Positions 7,002-14,876 are shown, counted from the first letter of the stretch. The stretch: 23,579 bases of DNA from an uncultured Lachnospiraceae bacterium (GCA_910585555.1 CAJUFU010000034.1:8230-31808); one strand, 5' to 3'. The notes: generated by a model not told the origin, from the letters alone. Numbers and translations: made by a program.

Positions 7002-7455
7002 GTAAGACAACGCCATCCGCCGCCGTAGTAGCCAACTTGTCACAACGCTCATTTTCCGGATGTCCGTCATGCCCTTTCACCCAGCAAAATGTAACCTTGT
7101 GGGGTTCTTTTGCCTTAAGAAGACGTTCCCAAAGATCTACATTCTTTACAGGCTTCTTTCCGGCCGTCTTCCATCCCCTTTTCAACCAGCTCTCAATCCA
7201 ATGCTGGTTAAAGGCATCCGTCACATATTTAGAGTCTGACACCAGTGTCACATCGCAGGGCTTTGTGAGAGCTTCCAAACCCACAATCGCCGCCATCAAT
7301 TCCATACGGTTATTGGTGGTTCTTTTATACCCTGCAGAATACTCCCGCTCATGCAAAATCCCCTTCGGATCCACATATTGCAAAACCACACCATATCCGC
7401 CAGGCCCCTCCGGATTGCCCCGGGCCGCCCCATCCGTATAGATTGTTACCTTCAT
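6973..7455 (-). CDS. rnhA: Ribonuclease HI
   Basis: RNase HI cuts the RNA strand of RNA-DNA hybrids in the cytoplasm, removing R-loops and primers. The 160-residue protein carries the full DEDD active site: D8 (IYTDGAARGNPEGPGG), E52 (NNRMELMAAI), D74 (VSDSKYV) and D139 (NERCDKLA), plus H129 in VKGHDGHPENER. The length is that of the bacterial single-domain enzyme. The start at 7455 gives the usual MKVTIYTDG beginning, with GGAAGGG 11 bases upstream; an in-frame ATG at 7479 has a weaker site. It is the last gene of the run from the purine nucleoside phosphorylase gene, 59 bases after the MutS-like gene. Confidence 0.95.
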   Translation of the reverse strand: MKVTIYTDGAARGNPEGPGGYGVVLQYVDPKGILHEREYSAGYKRTTNNRMELMAAIVGLEALTKPCDVTLVSDSKYVTDAFNQHWIESWLKRGWKTAGKKPVKNVDLWERLLKAKEPHKVTFCWVKGHDGHPENERCDKLATTAADGVVLLDDEGLSVL

Positions 7456-7514
7456 ATCATATATTTCCCTTCCTGTCATTCTTCTTCAAAAACAACACAT
7501 CTACACTGCCAAAA

Positions 7515-9206
7515 TCACAGTCCCCAGCTTCCGCTTTTCAGAAATCTTTCTGCCATCGCCTCCGCTTCCTCCACGATTTTTCGGTCATATCCTAACATTT
7601 TAAGAAGTGCAATCGCATTGCGGGAAGATGCCGGTCCCTTGCACAGAAGATAAGGAAAAAAGATATCTTCCTCCTCTATCGTTTCCTCAAAGTGATAATT
7701 GTCGTAGACTGCCGCTAAAAGCCTGGTCAGTTCCACATCATGGGTAGCCGCAAAACAGAGGGTGCGCCCCCCGGCAAGCACTTTCATGATCTGGGTGGAA
7801 GCCGCAATCCGCTCCACCGTATTGGTGCCTCGAAGCACCTCATCCACAAAACAAAGCACCGGTCCCGCATCCTTTCGCATGGCCTGCTCCAATATCCGCT
7901 TTATGGATTTGATTTCCACCATATAATAACTGTCGCCGCCCGTCAGATCATCCTGCAGAGACATGGAAGAATAAATCCGAAAAAAAGGCGCCTCATAATC
8001 ACTCGCCGGACAGGTATGAATGGTCTGTGAGAGTACCCCTGCAACTGCCACCGCCCGCAGAAACGTAGACTTACCGGAAGCATTTGACCCTGTTAAAAGG
8101 ACGCCTCTTGTGACCGACAAAGAATTTTTGACAGGATCTGCCAAAAGGGGATGATAGAGATTCTCCACACGCAGGAAAATATCTTTCCGCTCATCATAAT
8201 GCAGCTTCGGTACACAATACGCCCCTGACAGACTCGTCCGATAAGCGCCCACCACCACATCTGTCTCAATTTCTCCCAATATGGTAATCATCTCGTCCAC
8301 TTCGTCCATATGCCCCCGCAGGGCCGCAAGCGCCCTGTTAAACTGTATCAAATCCAGATAAAAAAGCATCCGAAGATAATCAAGTACCACTTCCAGGGGA
8401 TTGCCGTTTCCTTTTTCCGCCGAGATGACCAAATAGGAATTCCGAAGAAAGCCCTTTAACTGCTGACAGCACTCCCGTAATCTGTTTAGCTTGCCCGAAA
8501 GCGGCTGTAACTGCTCCCGGCCCATCTCCTCTGCACAGGCAATCAGCCTGCGGATATATCGAAAGCTGCTGATATAGGGTTCTATTTCTTTGTATTCTTT
8601 AAAGTAACTAATCAGATTATGACACAGTACAATTAACAGCACTACCATACCTGCCGGCAGAGAATAGAACATCATACCAAAGCCCGCCAGAGCCGCCAGA
8701 TCATATAGCAGATAGACGCCGTTCTTTCTCTCACCCAGAGATTCCAGATTATCCAGGTACTCATAGATGGAATACCGTCTCATCCTTCCCAGGCGATAAA
8801 AAATGCCCTGTACTTTCCGCCGCTCCGGCTCATGCTCCATAAAGAAGACAATCCGCCGCTCCATATCCGCCATCTGCTCTATATCGTCCACCGGCGTGCG
8901 AAGCCTGTAATACAGATATTCATCCCCCGCCGCACTGCTAGACGTATTCATACGCTCATAGATCTCATTCAGGTGCAGATCATTCCACGTAATATCATCA
9001 ATCTGCCCCTGGCAGCGATGCTTGCTATAGTACATGCTGATATGATCTAGTTCTTCCGCGCCGTAAGTCCGGTCAGGTTCCCTGCCATAACTTTGATACA
9101 GCTTCTCCAACATCCTTTTTTGAAAGGTTCTGCTGTCAATATATTCTTTCCCCATGAAAAGCACGACCAAAAGTACAATCACGCCTGCCAAAAACAAAGC
9201 ATCCAT
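7515..9206 (-). CDS. Membrane-anchored MutS-family ATPase
   Basis: This 563-residue protein has the MutS-type ATPase at its C-terminus: Walker A GSNASGKSTFLRA (about residue 370), the family loop LQDDLTGGDSYYMVEI, Walker B CFVDEVLRGTN (about 455) and the ATHD switch. The N-terminal mismatch-recognition domains of MutS are absent. Instead there is an N-terminal hydrophobic helix (about residues 5-19) and a central hydrophobic pair (about 165-200, AALAGFGMMFYSLPAG then VVLLIVLCHNLI). A helical core resembling the MutS lever domain follows. It is a divergent MutS-like protein probably held at the membrane; a mismatch-repair role is not supported. It starts 2 bases after the amidohydrolase stop codon, with AGG inside that gene, so translation is probably coupled. 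Confidence 0.85.
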   Translation of the reverse strand: MDALFLAGVIVLLVVLFMGKEYIDSRTFQKRMLEKLYQSYGREPDRTYGAEELDHISMYYSKHRCQGQIDDITWNDLHLNEIYERMNTSSSAAGDEYLYYRLRTPVDDIEQMADMERRIVFFMEHEPERRKVQGIFYRLGRMRRYSIYEYLDNLESLGERKNGVYLLYDLAALAGFGMMFYSLPAGMVVLLIVLCHNLISYFKEYKEIEPYISSFRYIRRLIACAEEMGREQLQPLSGKLNRLRECCQQLKGFLRNSYLVISAEKGNGNPLEVVLDYLRMLFYLDLIQFNRALAALRGHMDEVDEMITILGEIETDVVVGAYRTSLSGAYCVPKLHYDERKDIFLRVENLYHPLLADPVKNSLSVTRGVLLTGSNASGKSTFLRAVAVAGVLSQTIHTCPASDYEAPFFRIYSSMSLQDDLTGGDSYYMVEIKSIKRILEQAMRKDAGPVLCFVDEVLRGTNTVERIAASTQIMKVLAGGRTLCFAATHDVELTRLLAAVYDNYHFEETIEEEDIFFPYLLCKGPASSRNAIALLKMLGYDRKIVEEAEAMAERFLKSGSWGL

Positions 9207-9208
9207 AT

Positions 9209-10504
9209 TTACCTGAGACTTAGAATAATCTCATTCGCCTTTCTATAGATTTCTTCTACATCATACGCTTTCGTAAACTGCCCGTTCTCATACAAAATCC
9301 GGCCCTGTATCATGGTCATCTTCACATTCTGCTTACTCCCGCTGTAGACAAGATTCTTCGGAATATTATTAAGCGGCTGCATATTAGGCTGGTGCAAGTC
9401 TATCAGGATGATATCCGCTTGCTTTCCCTTGGCAAGAACATCCGTATCCGGCAGATTCATGGCTTTAGAGCCGCCCACCGTGGCCATCTTTAAGACTTCC
9501 CAGGCATCTACCGCAGATGCATCCTGTTCACGCAGTTTGGCCAGTCCTGTGACCAAAAACATTTCCCGGAACATATCCAGACAGTTATTGCTGGCTGGAC
9601 CGTCCGTTCCAATCGCCACATTGATACCTCTTTTCAAATACGCTGAAATAGGCGCAATGCCGCTGGCCAGTTTGGTATTGGAACCCGGATTAGTCACCAC
9701 ACTAAGTCCCCTGTTCTGAAAAATATCCATATCTTCCTCATCCAGGTAAACGCAGTGGTATCCCCCGCCGCCATAATCAAACATCCCCAGAGAATCCAGG
9801 AATTTCACCGGAGACATACCATAACGTTCTTTACAACCCTCCACTTCCGCCTGGGTTTCTGACAAATGGGTAAAAACCGGCGCCTGGTATTTATGGGCCA
9901 ACGCGGCTACACTTTCCAGAAGTTCTCTTGAACAGGTGTACTCCGCATGAAATCCGATAAAATAGCTAAGGAGCGGATTGTCATGATTCAGGTTCTGATA
10001 CATGCGTTCCGTCAATTCCAGAGACTGGCTGAAATTATTCTGGCCGCTGACCTGTACACAGCGCATCCCCATATCCACACAAGCCTGGGCGATGGTTTCC
10101 GGTGTCAGGTACATATCAAAGATTGCAGTGACACCGCTGGTCAGATATTCCAAAACCGCCAGCTTCGTCAGATGATAAATCATCTCACCGTCCATCTTGG
10201 CTTCTATCGGAAAAACCTGTTTGTTCAGCCAATCAGAAAGCGGCATATCGTCCGCATACGATCGAAGAAGTGTCATACCCGAATGGGTATGGGCATTCTT
10301 AAAGCCCGGCATCAAAAGATTACCTGCACAATCAATCTCCCTGTCCCAAACAATGCTTTCAAGCGACAGCTCCTGATAAACCGCGTCCACATCGCTGCCG
10401 TCGCCCACATAGAGGATTTTTTGATTCTGTACCCAGAGTTCTCCCTCTATCAGCTGTTCATCCTGCATGGTCAATATTTTTGCATTATAAAATCTGATAT
10501 TCAT
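9209..10504 (-). CDS. mtaD: MtaD-type amidohydrolase (methylthioadenosine / S-adenosylhomocysteine deaminase family)
   Basis: This 431-residue cytoplasmic metal-dependent hydrolase belongs to the family that deaminates 5'-methylthioadenosine, S-adenosylhomocysteine or related adenosines to the inosine forms. Metal and catalytic motifs are all visible: NAHTHSGM (about residue 70), GFHAEYTCS, THLSETQAEVE, YHCVYLDEED and GTDGPASNN (about 299). NPGSNTKLASGIAP is also typical of the family. HCVYL replaces the commoner HCVHL. Ribosome site GGGAAGG lies close to the ATG. It begins 14 bases after cdd and is followed immediately by the MutS-like gene. Sequence alone cannot separate MTA/SAH deaminase from other adenosine- or guanine-deaminating relatives; the neighbouring nucleoside enzymes support a nucleoside substrate. 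Confidence 0.87.
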   Translation of the reverse strand: MNIRFYNAKILTMQDEQLIEGELWVQNQKILYVGDGSDVDAVYQELSLESIVWDREIDCAGNLLMPGFKNAHTHSGMTLLRSYADDMPLSDWLNKQVFPIEAKMDGEMIYHLTKLAVLEYLTSGVTAIFDMYLTPETIAQACVDMGMRCVQVSGQNNFSQSLELTERMYQNLNHDNPLLSYFIGFHAEYTCSRELLESVAALAHKYQAPVFTHLSETQAEVEGCKERYGMSPVKFLDSLGMFDYGGGGYHCVYLDEEDMDIFQNRGLSVVTNPGSNTKLASGIAPISAYLKRGINVAIGTDGPASNNCLDMFREMFLVTGLAKLREQDASAVDAWEVLKMATVGGSKAMNLPDTDVLAKGKQADIILIDLHQPNMQPLNNIPKNLVYSGSKQNVKMTMIQGRILYENGQFTKAYDVEEIYRKANEIILSLR

Positions 10505-10518
10505 AATTTCCTTCCCTT

Positions 10519-10944
10519 TTATCCCAAATTAGCCGGGCCAAAACCATCCGGCAGACATTCCTGAAGCGTCATACACCTGTACTCTTCCGGTGATTTGGCA
10601 ACGATAATCAAAAAAGCCGCCGGATTACAAAATTCCATCATCACCTGCCTGCATACACCGCAGGGATAGGCAAACTGCGTAATCTCTTCGCCGGCCGGAC
10701 TGCCTGTTATGGCAATTGCCAAAAATCCCCTGTTTCCCTCACTGACTGCCTTAAAAAAAGCAGTCCGCTCAGCACAGATTGTAGGCGAATAAGCCGCATT
10801 TTCAATATTACAGCCAGAAAAGACCTGTCCGTCTTCCGACAAAAGTGCCGCTCCCACCTGATAATGAGAATAAGGAGAATATGCCTTTTTCCGCGCAGCA
10901 ATAGCCCTCGTAATCAAATTCCGAATCTTTTCCTCTGAAATCAT
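10519..10944 (-). CDS. cdd: Cytidine deaminase
   Basis: This enzyme converts cytidine and deoxycytidine to uridine forms in pyrimidine salvage; it is cytoplasmic and usually a homotetramer. The 141-residue protein has the zinc site C57-A-E59 (ICAERTA, with E59 as proton shuttle) and C95-GV-C98 (YPCGVCRQ), with the substrate segment SGCNIENAAYSPT before them. The length is typical of the small tetrameric type. GGGGAG precedes the ATG. It lies between the purine nucleoside phosphorylase and the MtaD-like gene, consistent with a nucleoside-salvage operon. A hairpin at 10979-11020 could lower read-through from the upstream gene. Confidence 0.95.
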   Translation of the reverse strand: MISEEKIRNLITRAIAARKKAYSPYSHYQVGAALLSEDGQVFSGCNIENAAYSPTICAERTAFFKAVSEGNRGFLAIAITGSPAGEEITQFAYPCGVCRQVMMEFCNPAAFLIIVAKSPEEYRCMTLQECLPDGFGPANLG

Positions 10945-10978
10945 AGCCTCACTCCCCTGCGTCTATTGTATCATATAC

Positions 10979-11020
10979 AAAGCGCACTCCCTCCCCATGA
11001 AGGGCGAGGCAATGCGCTTT
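10979..11020 (-). terminator. Hairpin between the nucleoside phosphorylase gene and cdd
   Basis: AAAGCGCA (10979-10986) pairs with TGCGCTTT (11013-11020), and inner CCTC/GAGG segments can extend the stem. On the minus strand it is followed by only TTTGTATAT, a poor T-run, so it may attenuate rather than fully stop transcription into cdd. Confidence 0.5.
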
Positions 11021-11026
11021 TGCTTC

Positions 11027-11860
11027 TTAAAGAACCGTCCCAAACTTTGTGATTGACTCCACCAACAGTTTCTCAAACTTCGGCGCCACCGCATTAGCGG
11101 CCTCCTGCACTTCCTCATGGGTGAGCGGCGCGCTGTTCATCCCCGCCGCCAAATTGCTGACACAAGAGACACCGCAGATCTTCATCCCCATATGATTTGC
11201 CGCAATAGCCTCCACCACAGTACTCATGCCCACAGCACTTGCCCCCATCTTATGAAGCATCTGTATCTCGGCAGGAGATTCAAAAGAGGGGCCCGTAAGC
11301 TGCGCATACACGCCTTCAAACAGCTCAATATCGTTATCTTTAGCCGTTTTCCTGATAATCTCCTGTAAATCCTCATCATAAACATGAGACATATCCGGAA
11401 ATCTGGTCCCCAGCTCATCAATATTAGGACCAATCAAAGGATTTGGTGCAAAAAGTGAGATATGGTCTTGAATCAGCATCAGACTTCCCGCATGAAAAGA
11501 CGGATTAATACCGCCGGATGCGTTGGTCAAAAACAATATCTTCGCCCCCATCATTTTCATCAATCTTGCCGGCAGTACCACATCAGTGATCGGATATCCT
11601 TCATAATAATGTACCCGTCCCTGCATCAGTACTACGGGAAGCTCATTGATATAGCCAAAGATAAACTTCCCAGCATGTCCCGGCACGGTGGATACCGGAA
11701 AGCCCTCAATCTCGCTGTAGGGAAGTTCTGCCTTCACATCCACCACTTTCGCAAAATTTCCAAGCCCGGAGCCGAGCACCACCGCTATCTTTGGCTCGAA
11801 ATCAATTTTTTCTTTGTAACACGCATAACATTTTAAAAGTTTTTCGTATACTGGATTCAT
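11027..11860 (-). CDS. punA: Purine nucleoside phosphorylase, trimeric 6-oxopurine type
   Basis: This enzyme splits inosine and guanosine (and deoxy forms) with phosphate into free base and ribose-1-phosphate, in the cytoplasm. The 277 residues show GSGLG (30-34) and VPGHAGKF with H62 for phosphate binding, QGRVHYYEGY, TNASGG, AEI with E198, VGMSTVVE with M212 and SCVSNLAAG with N236. The Glu and Asn pair matches that used by the mammalian-type enzyme to select 6-oxopurines (E201 and N243 in human). The length fits the trimeric family. An extended -10 promoter lies just upstream, and AGGCGG precedes the ATG. It heads the unit punA-cdd-mtaD-MutS-like-rnhA. Confidence 0.94.
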   Translation of the reverse strand: MNPVYEKLLKCYACYKEKIDFEPKIAVVLGSGLGNFAKVVDVKAELPYSEIEGFPVSTVPGHAGKFIFGYINELPVVLMQGRVHYYEGYPITDVVLPARLMKMMGAKILFLTNASGGINPSFHAGSLMLIQDHISLFAPNPLIGPNIDELGTRFPDMSHVYDEDLQEIIRKTAKDNDIELFEGVYAQLTGPSFESPAEIQMLHKMGASAVGMSTVVEAIAANHMGMKICGVSCVSNLAAGMNSAPLTHEEVQEAANAVAPKFEKLLVESITKFGTVL

Positions 11861-11892
11861 CTACTTACCGCCTTTCTGTTGATACTCTAATG

Positions 11893-11921
11893 ATTATAAC
11901 ATCCCACCCTTGTCTCCGCAA
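11893..11921 (-). promoter_or_regulatory. Sigma-A promoter for the nucleoside-salvage operon
   Basis: On the minus strand, TTGCGG (11921-11916), a 17-base spacer and TATAAT (11898-11893) preceded by TG form an extended -10 promoter. It lies about 33 bases before the punA start codon. Confidence 0.7.
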
Positions 11922-11961
11922 TCAATTCTTCCCGTACCTAAGCGGCTTTGCCGCCATCCTG

Positions 11962-12081
11962 TTAAAAAAGGTAAAACAGGGCAAGGCCCAGCACCGAAAA
12001 ATTAAACATTCCGACGCTGAACCCACAGACCCGCACACCCACTATTGTCATCCCTATTCTTCTTGTACGTTCCTGCGTCTT
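11962..12081 (-). pseudogene. Possible remnant of a YczE/YitT-like membrane protein gene
   Basis: Downstream of spoIVA is an extended -10 box (TGGTATACT, -10 at 12103-12098), then a strong GAGGAGAGG ribosome site (12096-12088). Six bases on, the position where a start codon would fall is AAG (12081-12079). The open frame then reads a basic segment (QERTRRIG) and a hydrophobic stretch, IVGVRVCGFSVGMFNFSVLG, and stops after 40 codons. The stretch recalls the first helix of YczE/YitT-type proteins. Another frame continues with PCFTFFNRMA, suggesting a frameshift. The promoter and ribosome site are seen; the family link is from memory and weak. A real short peptide from the ATG at 12048 is possible. 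Confidence 0.3.
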
Positions 12082-12139
12082 CTGTTGCCTCTCCTCTAGT
12101 ATACCATAAAATATCACAGAAGCCGTAAAACCGCAATCG

Positions 12140-13627
12140 TTAAATAATAATGCACACCATACCGCCATTGCTGTCATTGACAATCTTCTGCATGGTCTCC
12201 TGTAATTTCGCCTGGCTCTCCTCGTTGATCATGGAAATCTTGCCGGTGATACCGTCATTGACTAACTGCTCCACTGTCTTTCCAAAAATATTGGTCTCCC
12301 AGATGCCTTCCTCACTGGTGCCCGTATCAGAAATATACTGAATCAAATCCCTGGCCTGTTCCTCTGTGCCCACAATGGGTGAAATCTCCGTTTCGATACT
12401 GGCTTTGATCATATGAATGCTGGGACTCTCCGCCTTTATTTTCACGCCGAACTTATTTCCCTGTTTGATCAGTTCCGGTTTCTCTAGCACAATCTCTTCA
12501 CGGTCCGGCATCACCACACCATATCCCTTATACCGTACCGCTTCTAAGGCATGGAGAACTTTCACATACTCCCGCTTCATCTTCGCCATCTCACGCAGGG
12601 TTGCAAGAAGCTGGTATTCACTTCCGATCGTCTCTCCAACCAAGTCACTTAACATTTCATAGTAGTAGGCGTCGTCCACATCCAGAATAATCCGCACACT
12701 GCCATCTGACATATTCACGCCGTCAAGCTTGCACTTTTTAATGTATTCGCTCTCCATCACAAAATGATCTGCCGTGATATCCCGTATATTGTTCAGGTCT
12801 GTCATCAACTGTTTGATCTGCAGAATAATGTCTTTCTTCATCTTATGATCACAGGAAAGCATTTCCACCCACTTGGGCATATAAAACTCAATCATGGTAA
12901 GTGGAAATTCATAGAGAATGTTTTCCATAATGTGATTGATGTCTTCTTTTTTCAGCTGTTCACAGTTTACCGGCATGACGGTCACCTGATATTTCTCACT
13001 GATCTCATCCGCCAGCGTCCTGGTCTCTTCCGCATATGGTTTTGCAGAATTTAAAAGCACAATAAAAGGTTTCCCAAGGGCCTGCAGTTCTTTGATGGTA
13101 CGTTCCTCCGCATCTAAGAAGTTTTCTCTGGCAAGTTCCCCAAAAGAACCGTCACAGGTCACCACAATCCCGATGGTGGAATGATCTTTGATCACCTTTC
13201 TCGTACCAATCTCCGCTGCTTTTGTAAAGGGAATCTCTTCCACCGACCAGGGCGTCTTGACCATACGCTCCGCATCTTTTTCCATATGGCCCGCGGCGCC
13301 CTCCACCATATATCCCACGCAGTCAATCAAACGCACATCTACATCGATGTCCGTCCCCAATTTAACATGGGCCGCCTCCTTAGGGATAAACTTAGGCTCT
13401 GTGGTTGTGATGGTCTTGCCGCCCGCACTCTGGGGCATTTCATCCTGGGCACGTTCCTTTTCATGCTCATCTTCCATATAAGGAAGGACCAACAGATTCA
13501 TAAACCGTTTGATAAAGGTAGACTTACCTGTCCTGACAGGGCCCACCACACCCAGATAGATTTCTCCTCCCGTTCTAAGCTGTATATCTTTATACAGGTC
13601 ATATGTATTATTCTGTAATAAATCCAT
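12140..13627 (-). CDS. spoIVA: Stage IV sporulation protein A (spore coat morphogenetic ATPase)
   Basis: SpoIVA is made in the mother cell, binds ATP and polymerises on the forespore outer membrane as the base of the spore coat. The 495-residue protein has the usual length and layout: an N-terminal P-loop domain with GPVRTGKST (K35), a TITTTEP switch with threonines, LIDCVGY as Walker B, then TCDGSFGELARENF and LLNSAKPY. A middle domain follows, and the conserved hydrophobic C-terminal end GGMVCIII is the tip that contacts SpoVM in Bacillus. AGGAGG lies 7 bases (all T) before the ATG and is buried in the 13628-13670 hairpin. In Bacillus the gene is driven by sigma-E; a loose sigma-E-like promoter overlaps that hairpin. 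The upstream gene is an unrelated lactonase. Confidence 0.96.
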   Translation of the reverse strand: MDLLQNNTYDLYKDIQLRTGGEIYLGVVGPVRTGKSTFIKRFMNLLVLPYMEDEHEKERAQDEMPQSAGGKTITTTEPKFIPKEAAHVKLGTDIDVDVRLIDCVGYMVEGAAGHMEKDAERMVKTPWSVEEIPFTKAAEIGTRKVIKDHSTIGIVVTCDGSFGELARENFLDAEERTIKELQALGKPFIVLLNSAKPYAEETRTLADEISEKYQVTVMPVNCEQLKKEDINHIMENILYEFPLTMIEFYMPKWVEMLSCDHKMKKDIILQIKQLMTDLNNIRDITADHFVMESEYIKKCKLDGVNMSDGSVRIILDVDDAYYYEMLSDLVGETIGSEYQLLATLREMAKMKREYVKVLHALEAVRYKGYGVVMPDREEIVLEKPELIKQGNKFGVKIKAESPSIHMIKASIETEISPIVGTEEQARDLIQYISDTGTSEEGIWETNIFGKTVEQLVNDGITGKISMINEESQAKLQETMQKIVNDSNGGMVCIII

Positions 13628-13670
13628 AAAAAAACCTCCTGCATATACTGGTAAATGTATATGCAGAAGG
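13628..13670 (-). terminator. Terminator-shaped hairpin overlapping the spoIVA ribosome site
   Basis: Minus-strand arms 13670-13657 and 13648-13635 form a 14-bp stem (one G-U pair) with an 8-base loop, then TTTTTTT (13634-13628) and the spoIVA ATG. The last bases of the second arm are the AGGAGG ribosome site. It should terminate read-through from the lactonase gene, which ends 18 bases before it, and would hide the ribosome site in any RNA that passes. Confidence 0.75.
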
Positions 13671-13682
13671 ATTCTTGGCTAT
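13654..13682 (-). promoter_or_regulatory. Tentative sigma-E-like promoter for spoIVA
   Basis: On the minus strand TATACATT (13661-13654) resembles the sigma-E -10 box CATACAnT except for its first base, with ATA (13682-13680) 18 bases upstream. The predicted RNA start, near 13647, falls inside the hairpin's second arm, so this RNA could not form the hairpin. The match is weaker than that of the sigma-G site at 619-648. Confidence 0.4.
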
Positions 13683-13687
13683 GCCGC

Positions 13688-14749
13688 CTACTGGGCAAGT
13701 TTATGGAAAATAATGCAGTTTGGCTGATTCACTTTCACCTCTTTGCCGTTCATAACCAGCAGCCCGTTTTTTAAATCCACGGTAAAGAAGGTCATGGTAT
13801 TTGACTCATGATTCAAAGATACCAAATGCTTATTGTCCGGGAAAAGAATCGCATCCTTGGGATAATCCCCGCTGATCGGCAGACAGAATATCTTCGTAAG
13901 CATCCCGGTCTTCTGATCGATCTTATAGACAATGGCACTGTTATCGCCCGCATTGGAACTGGTCAGATACTTGAAATCCTCTGAAATATTCAGAGCACTG
14001 GCCGCAGAACCGCCCGCATGGTAATCGTTTAATGTGGAAATTGTCTGTATCTTCTCAAATTCCGGATTCCCGCCTATTTCCTCATAAGTATAGACATCAA
14101 TATAATTCTTCAGTTCGTGTACAATATAAAGAATTCTGCCGTCTTTGGAAAACTTCAGATGGCGGGGCGCAGATTCCTGTTCACTGCGAATCATATCGAT
14201 GGGTTTGAGCTTTCCATTTACATGATCCACCCGATATACGTTCACATGATCAAGTCCTAAGTCTGCGGCACACAGATAATGATTGTCCCTGGTCATCTTC
14301 ACACAGTTCACATGGGGACGGAAATTACGCTCTGCAATACTCCCAAGTCCCTTATGATAGACTTCATCGGTAATCTCTCCGATACCGCCGTCCTCTTGCA
14401 GACGAAGTACCGTAATCTTACCATCATGATATCCGCCCACAAAAAGAAGCTTATCCTCATAATCCGTAGACAGATAACACCCTCTCATCCCATTGATGGA
14501 GCCTTCGTTGATCACATCCAAATCGCCGTTTTTCAAAATCTTGTAGGCCTCTACCCCAAAATCAGTGATGGAATAAAGATACTTTTGATTGTGGGAGATA
14601 GTTATATAGGAAGAATTGGTTATTTTTACCTGATTCTTCTCCATCATTCTGCCGTTCTTTACATCCACATCATAAATCCTAATCCCATATTTATCCGCCT
14701 TCCCCACTGTGTAGGTAGACACATATGCAACATATTTATCCTCGCTCAT
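13688..14749 (-). CDS. Lactonase-family seven-bladed beta-propeller protein (Pgl/YkgB-like)
   Basis: The 353-residue protein has the repeated beta-propeller pattern of the lactonase family (PF10282). Each blade carries a segment such as SYITISHNQKYLYSI, APRHLKFSKDGRILYIVHE or DAILFPDNKHLVSLNHES, and RPHVNCVKMTRDNHYLCAADLG lies in the middle. The family includes E. coli 6-phosphogluconolactonase, which hydrolyses 6-phosphogluconolactone; many members have no tested substrate, so the reaction here is an inference. There is no signal peptide. AGAGGGA lies 6 bases before the ATG. A good sigma-A promoter is upstream (14848-14876), and the terminator hairpin at 13628-13670 separates it from spoIVA. 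Confidence 0.85.
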   Translation of the reverse strand: MSEDKYVAYVSTYTVGKADKYGIRIYDVDVKNGRMMEKNQVKITNSSYITISHNQKYLYSITDFGVEAYKILKNGDLDVINEGSINGMRGCYLSTDYEDKLLFVGGYHDGKITVLRLQEDGGIGEITDEVYHKGLGSIAERNFRPHVNCVKMTRDNHYLCAADLGLDHVNVYRVDHVNGKLKPIDMIRSEQESAPRHLKFSKDGRILYIVHELKNYIDVYTYEEIGGNPEFEKIQTISTLNDYHAGGSAASALNISEDFKYLTSSNAGDNSAIVYKIDQKTGMLTKIFCLPISGDYPKDAILFPDNKHLVSLNHESNTMTFFTVDLKNGLLVMNGKEVKVNQPNCIIFHKLAQ

Positions 14750-14847
14750 CTCTATCCCTCTTTGCTGCTTTCCATCTAAAATATTTTCTACTACTCCTTT
14801 ACCCTGTCAAGCTATTTCATATCACCTGCCTGTCAACTGTCATCATT

Positions 14848-14876
14848 ATTATAGCAGTGAATCAAAAAGATGTAAA
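14848..14876 (-). promoter_or_regulatory. Sigma-A promoter for the lactonase gene
   Basis: On the minus strand, TTTACA (14876-14871), 17 bases and TATAAT (14853-14848). The leader would be about 90 bases. It carries two direct TTGACAGG repeats of unknown meaning. Confidence 0.75.

Noticed and set aside
9947..10564. Plus-strand open frame of 205 codons opposite the mtaD-like gene
   Set aside because: It is a shadow of a clearly conserved enzyme; its composition (His/Ile-rich, no domain) is typical of antisense frames.
11942..11954. GCGGC-TTT-GCCGC hairpin as a terminator
   Set aside because: Only 5 bp, with no T-run on the minus strand; possibly just another small palindrome.
11962..12183. 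A 73-codon gene starting inside spoIVA
   Set aside because: Its first third is just the antiparallel-free overlap with the spoIVA end, without a ribosome site; only the later part behind GAGGAGAGG is of interest and is listed as a remnant.
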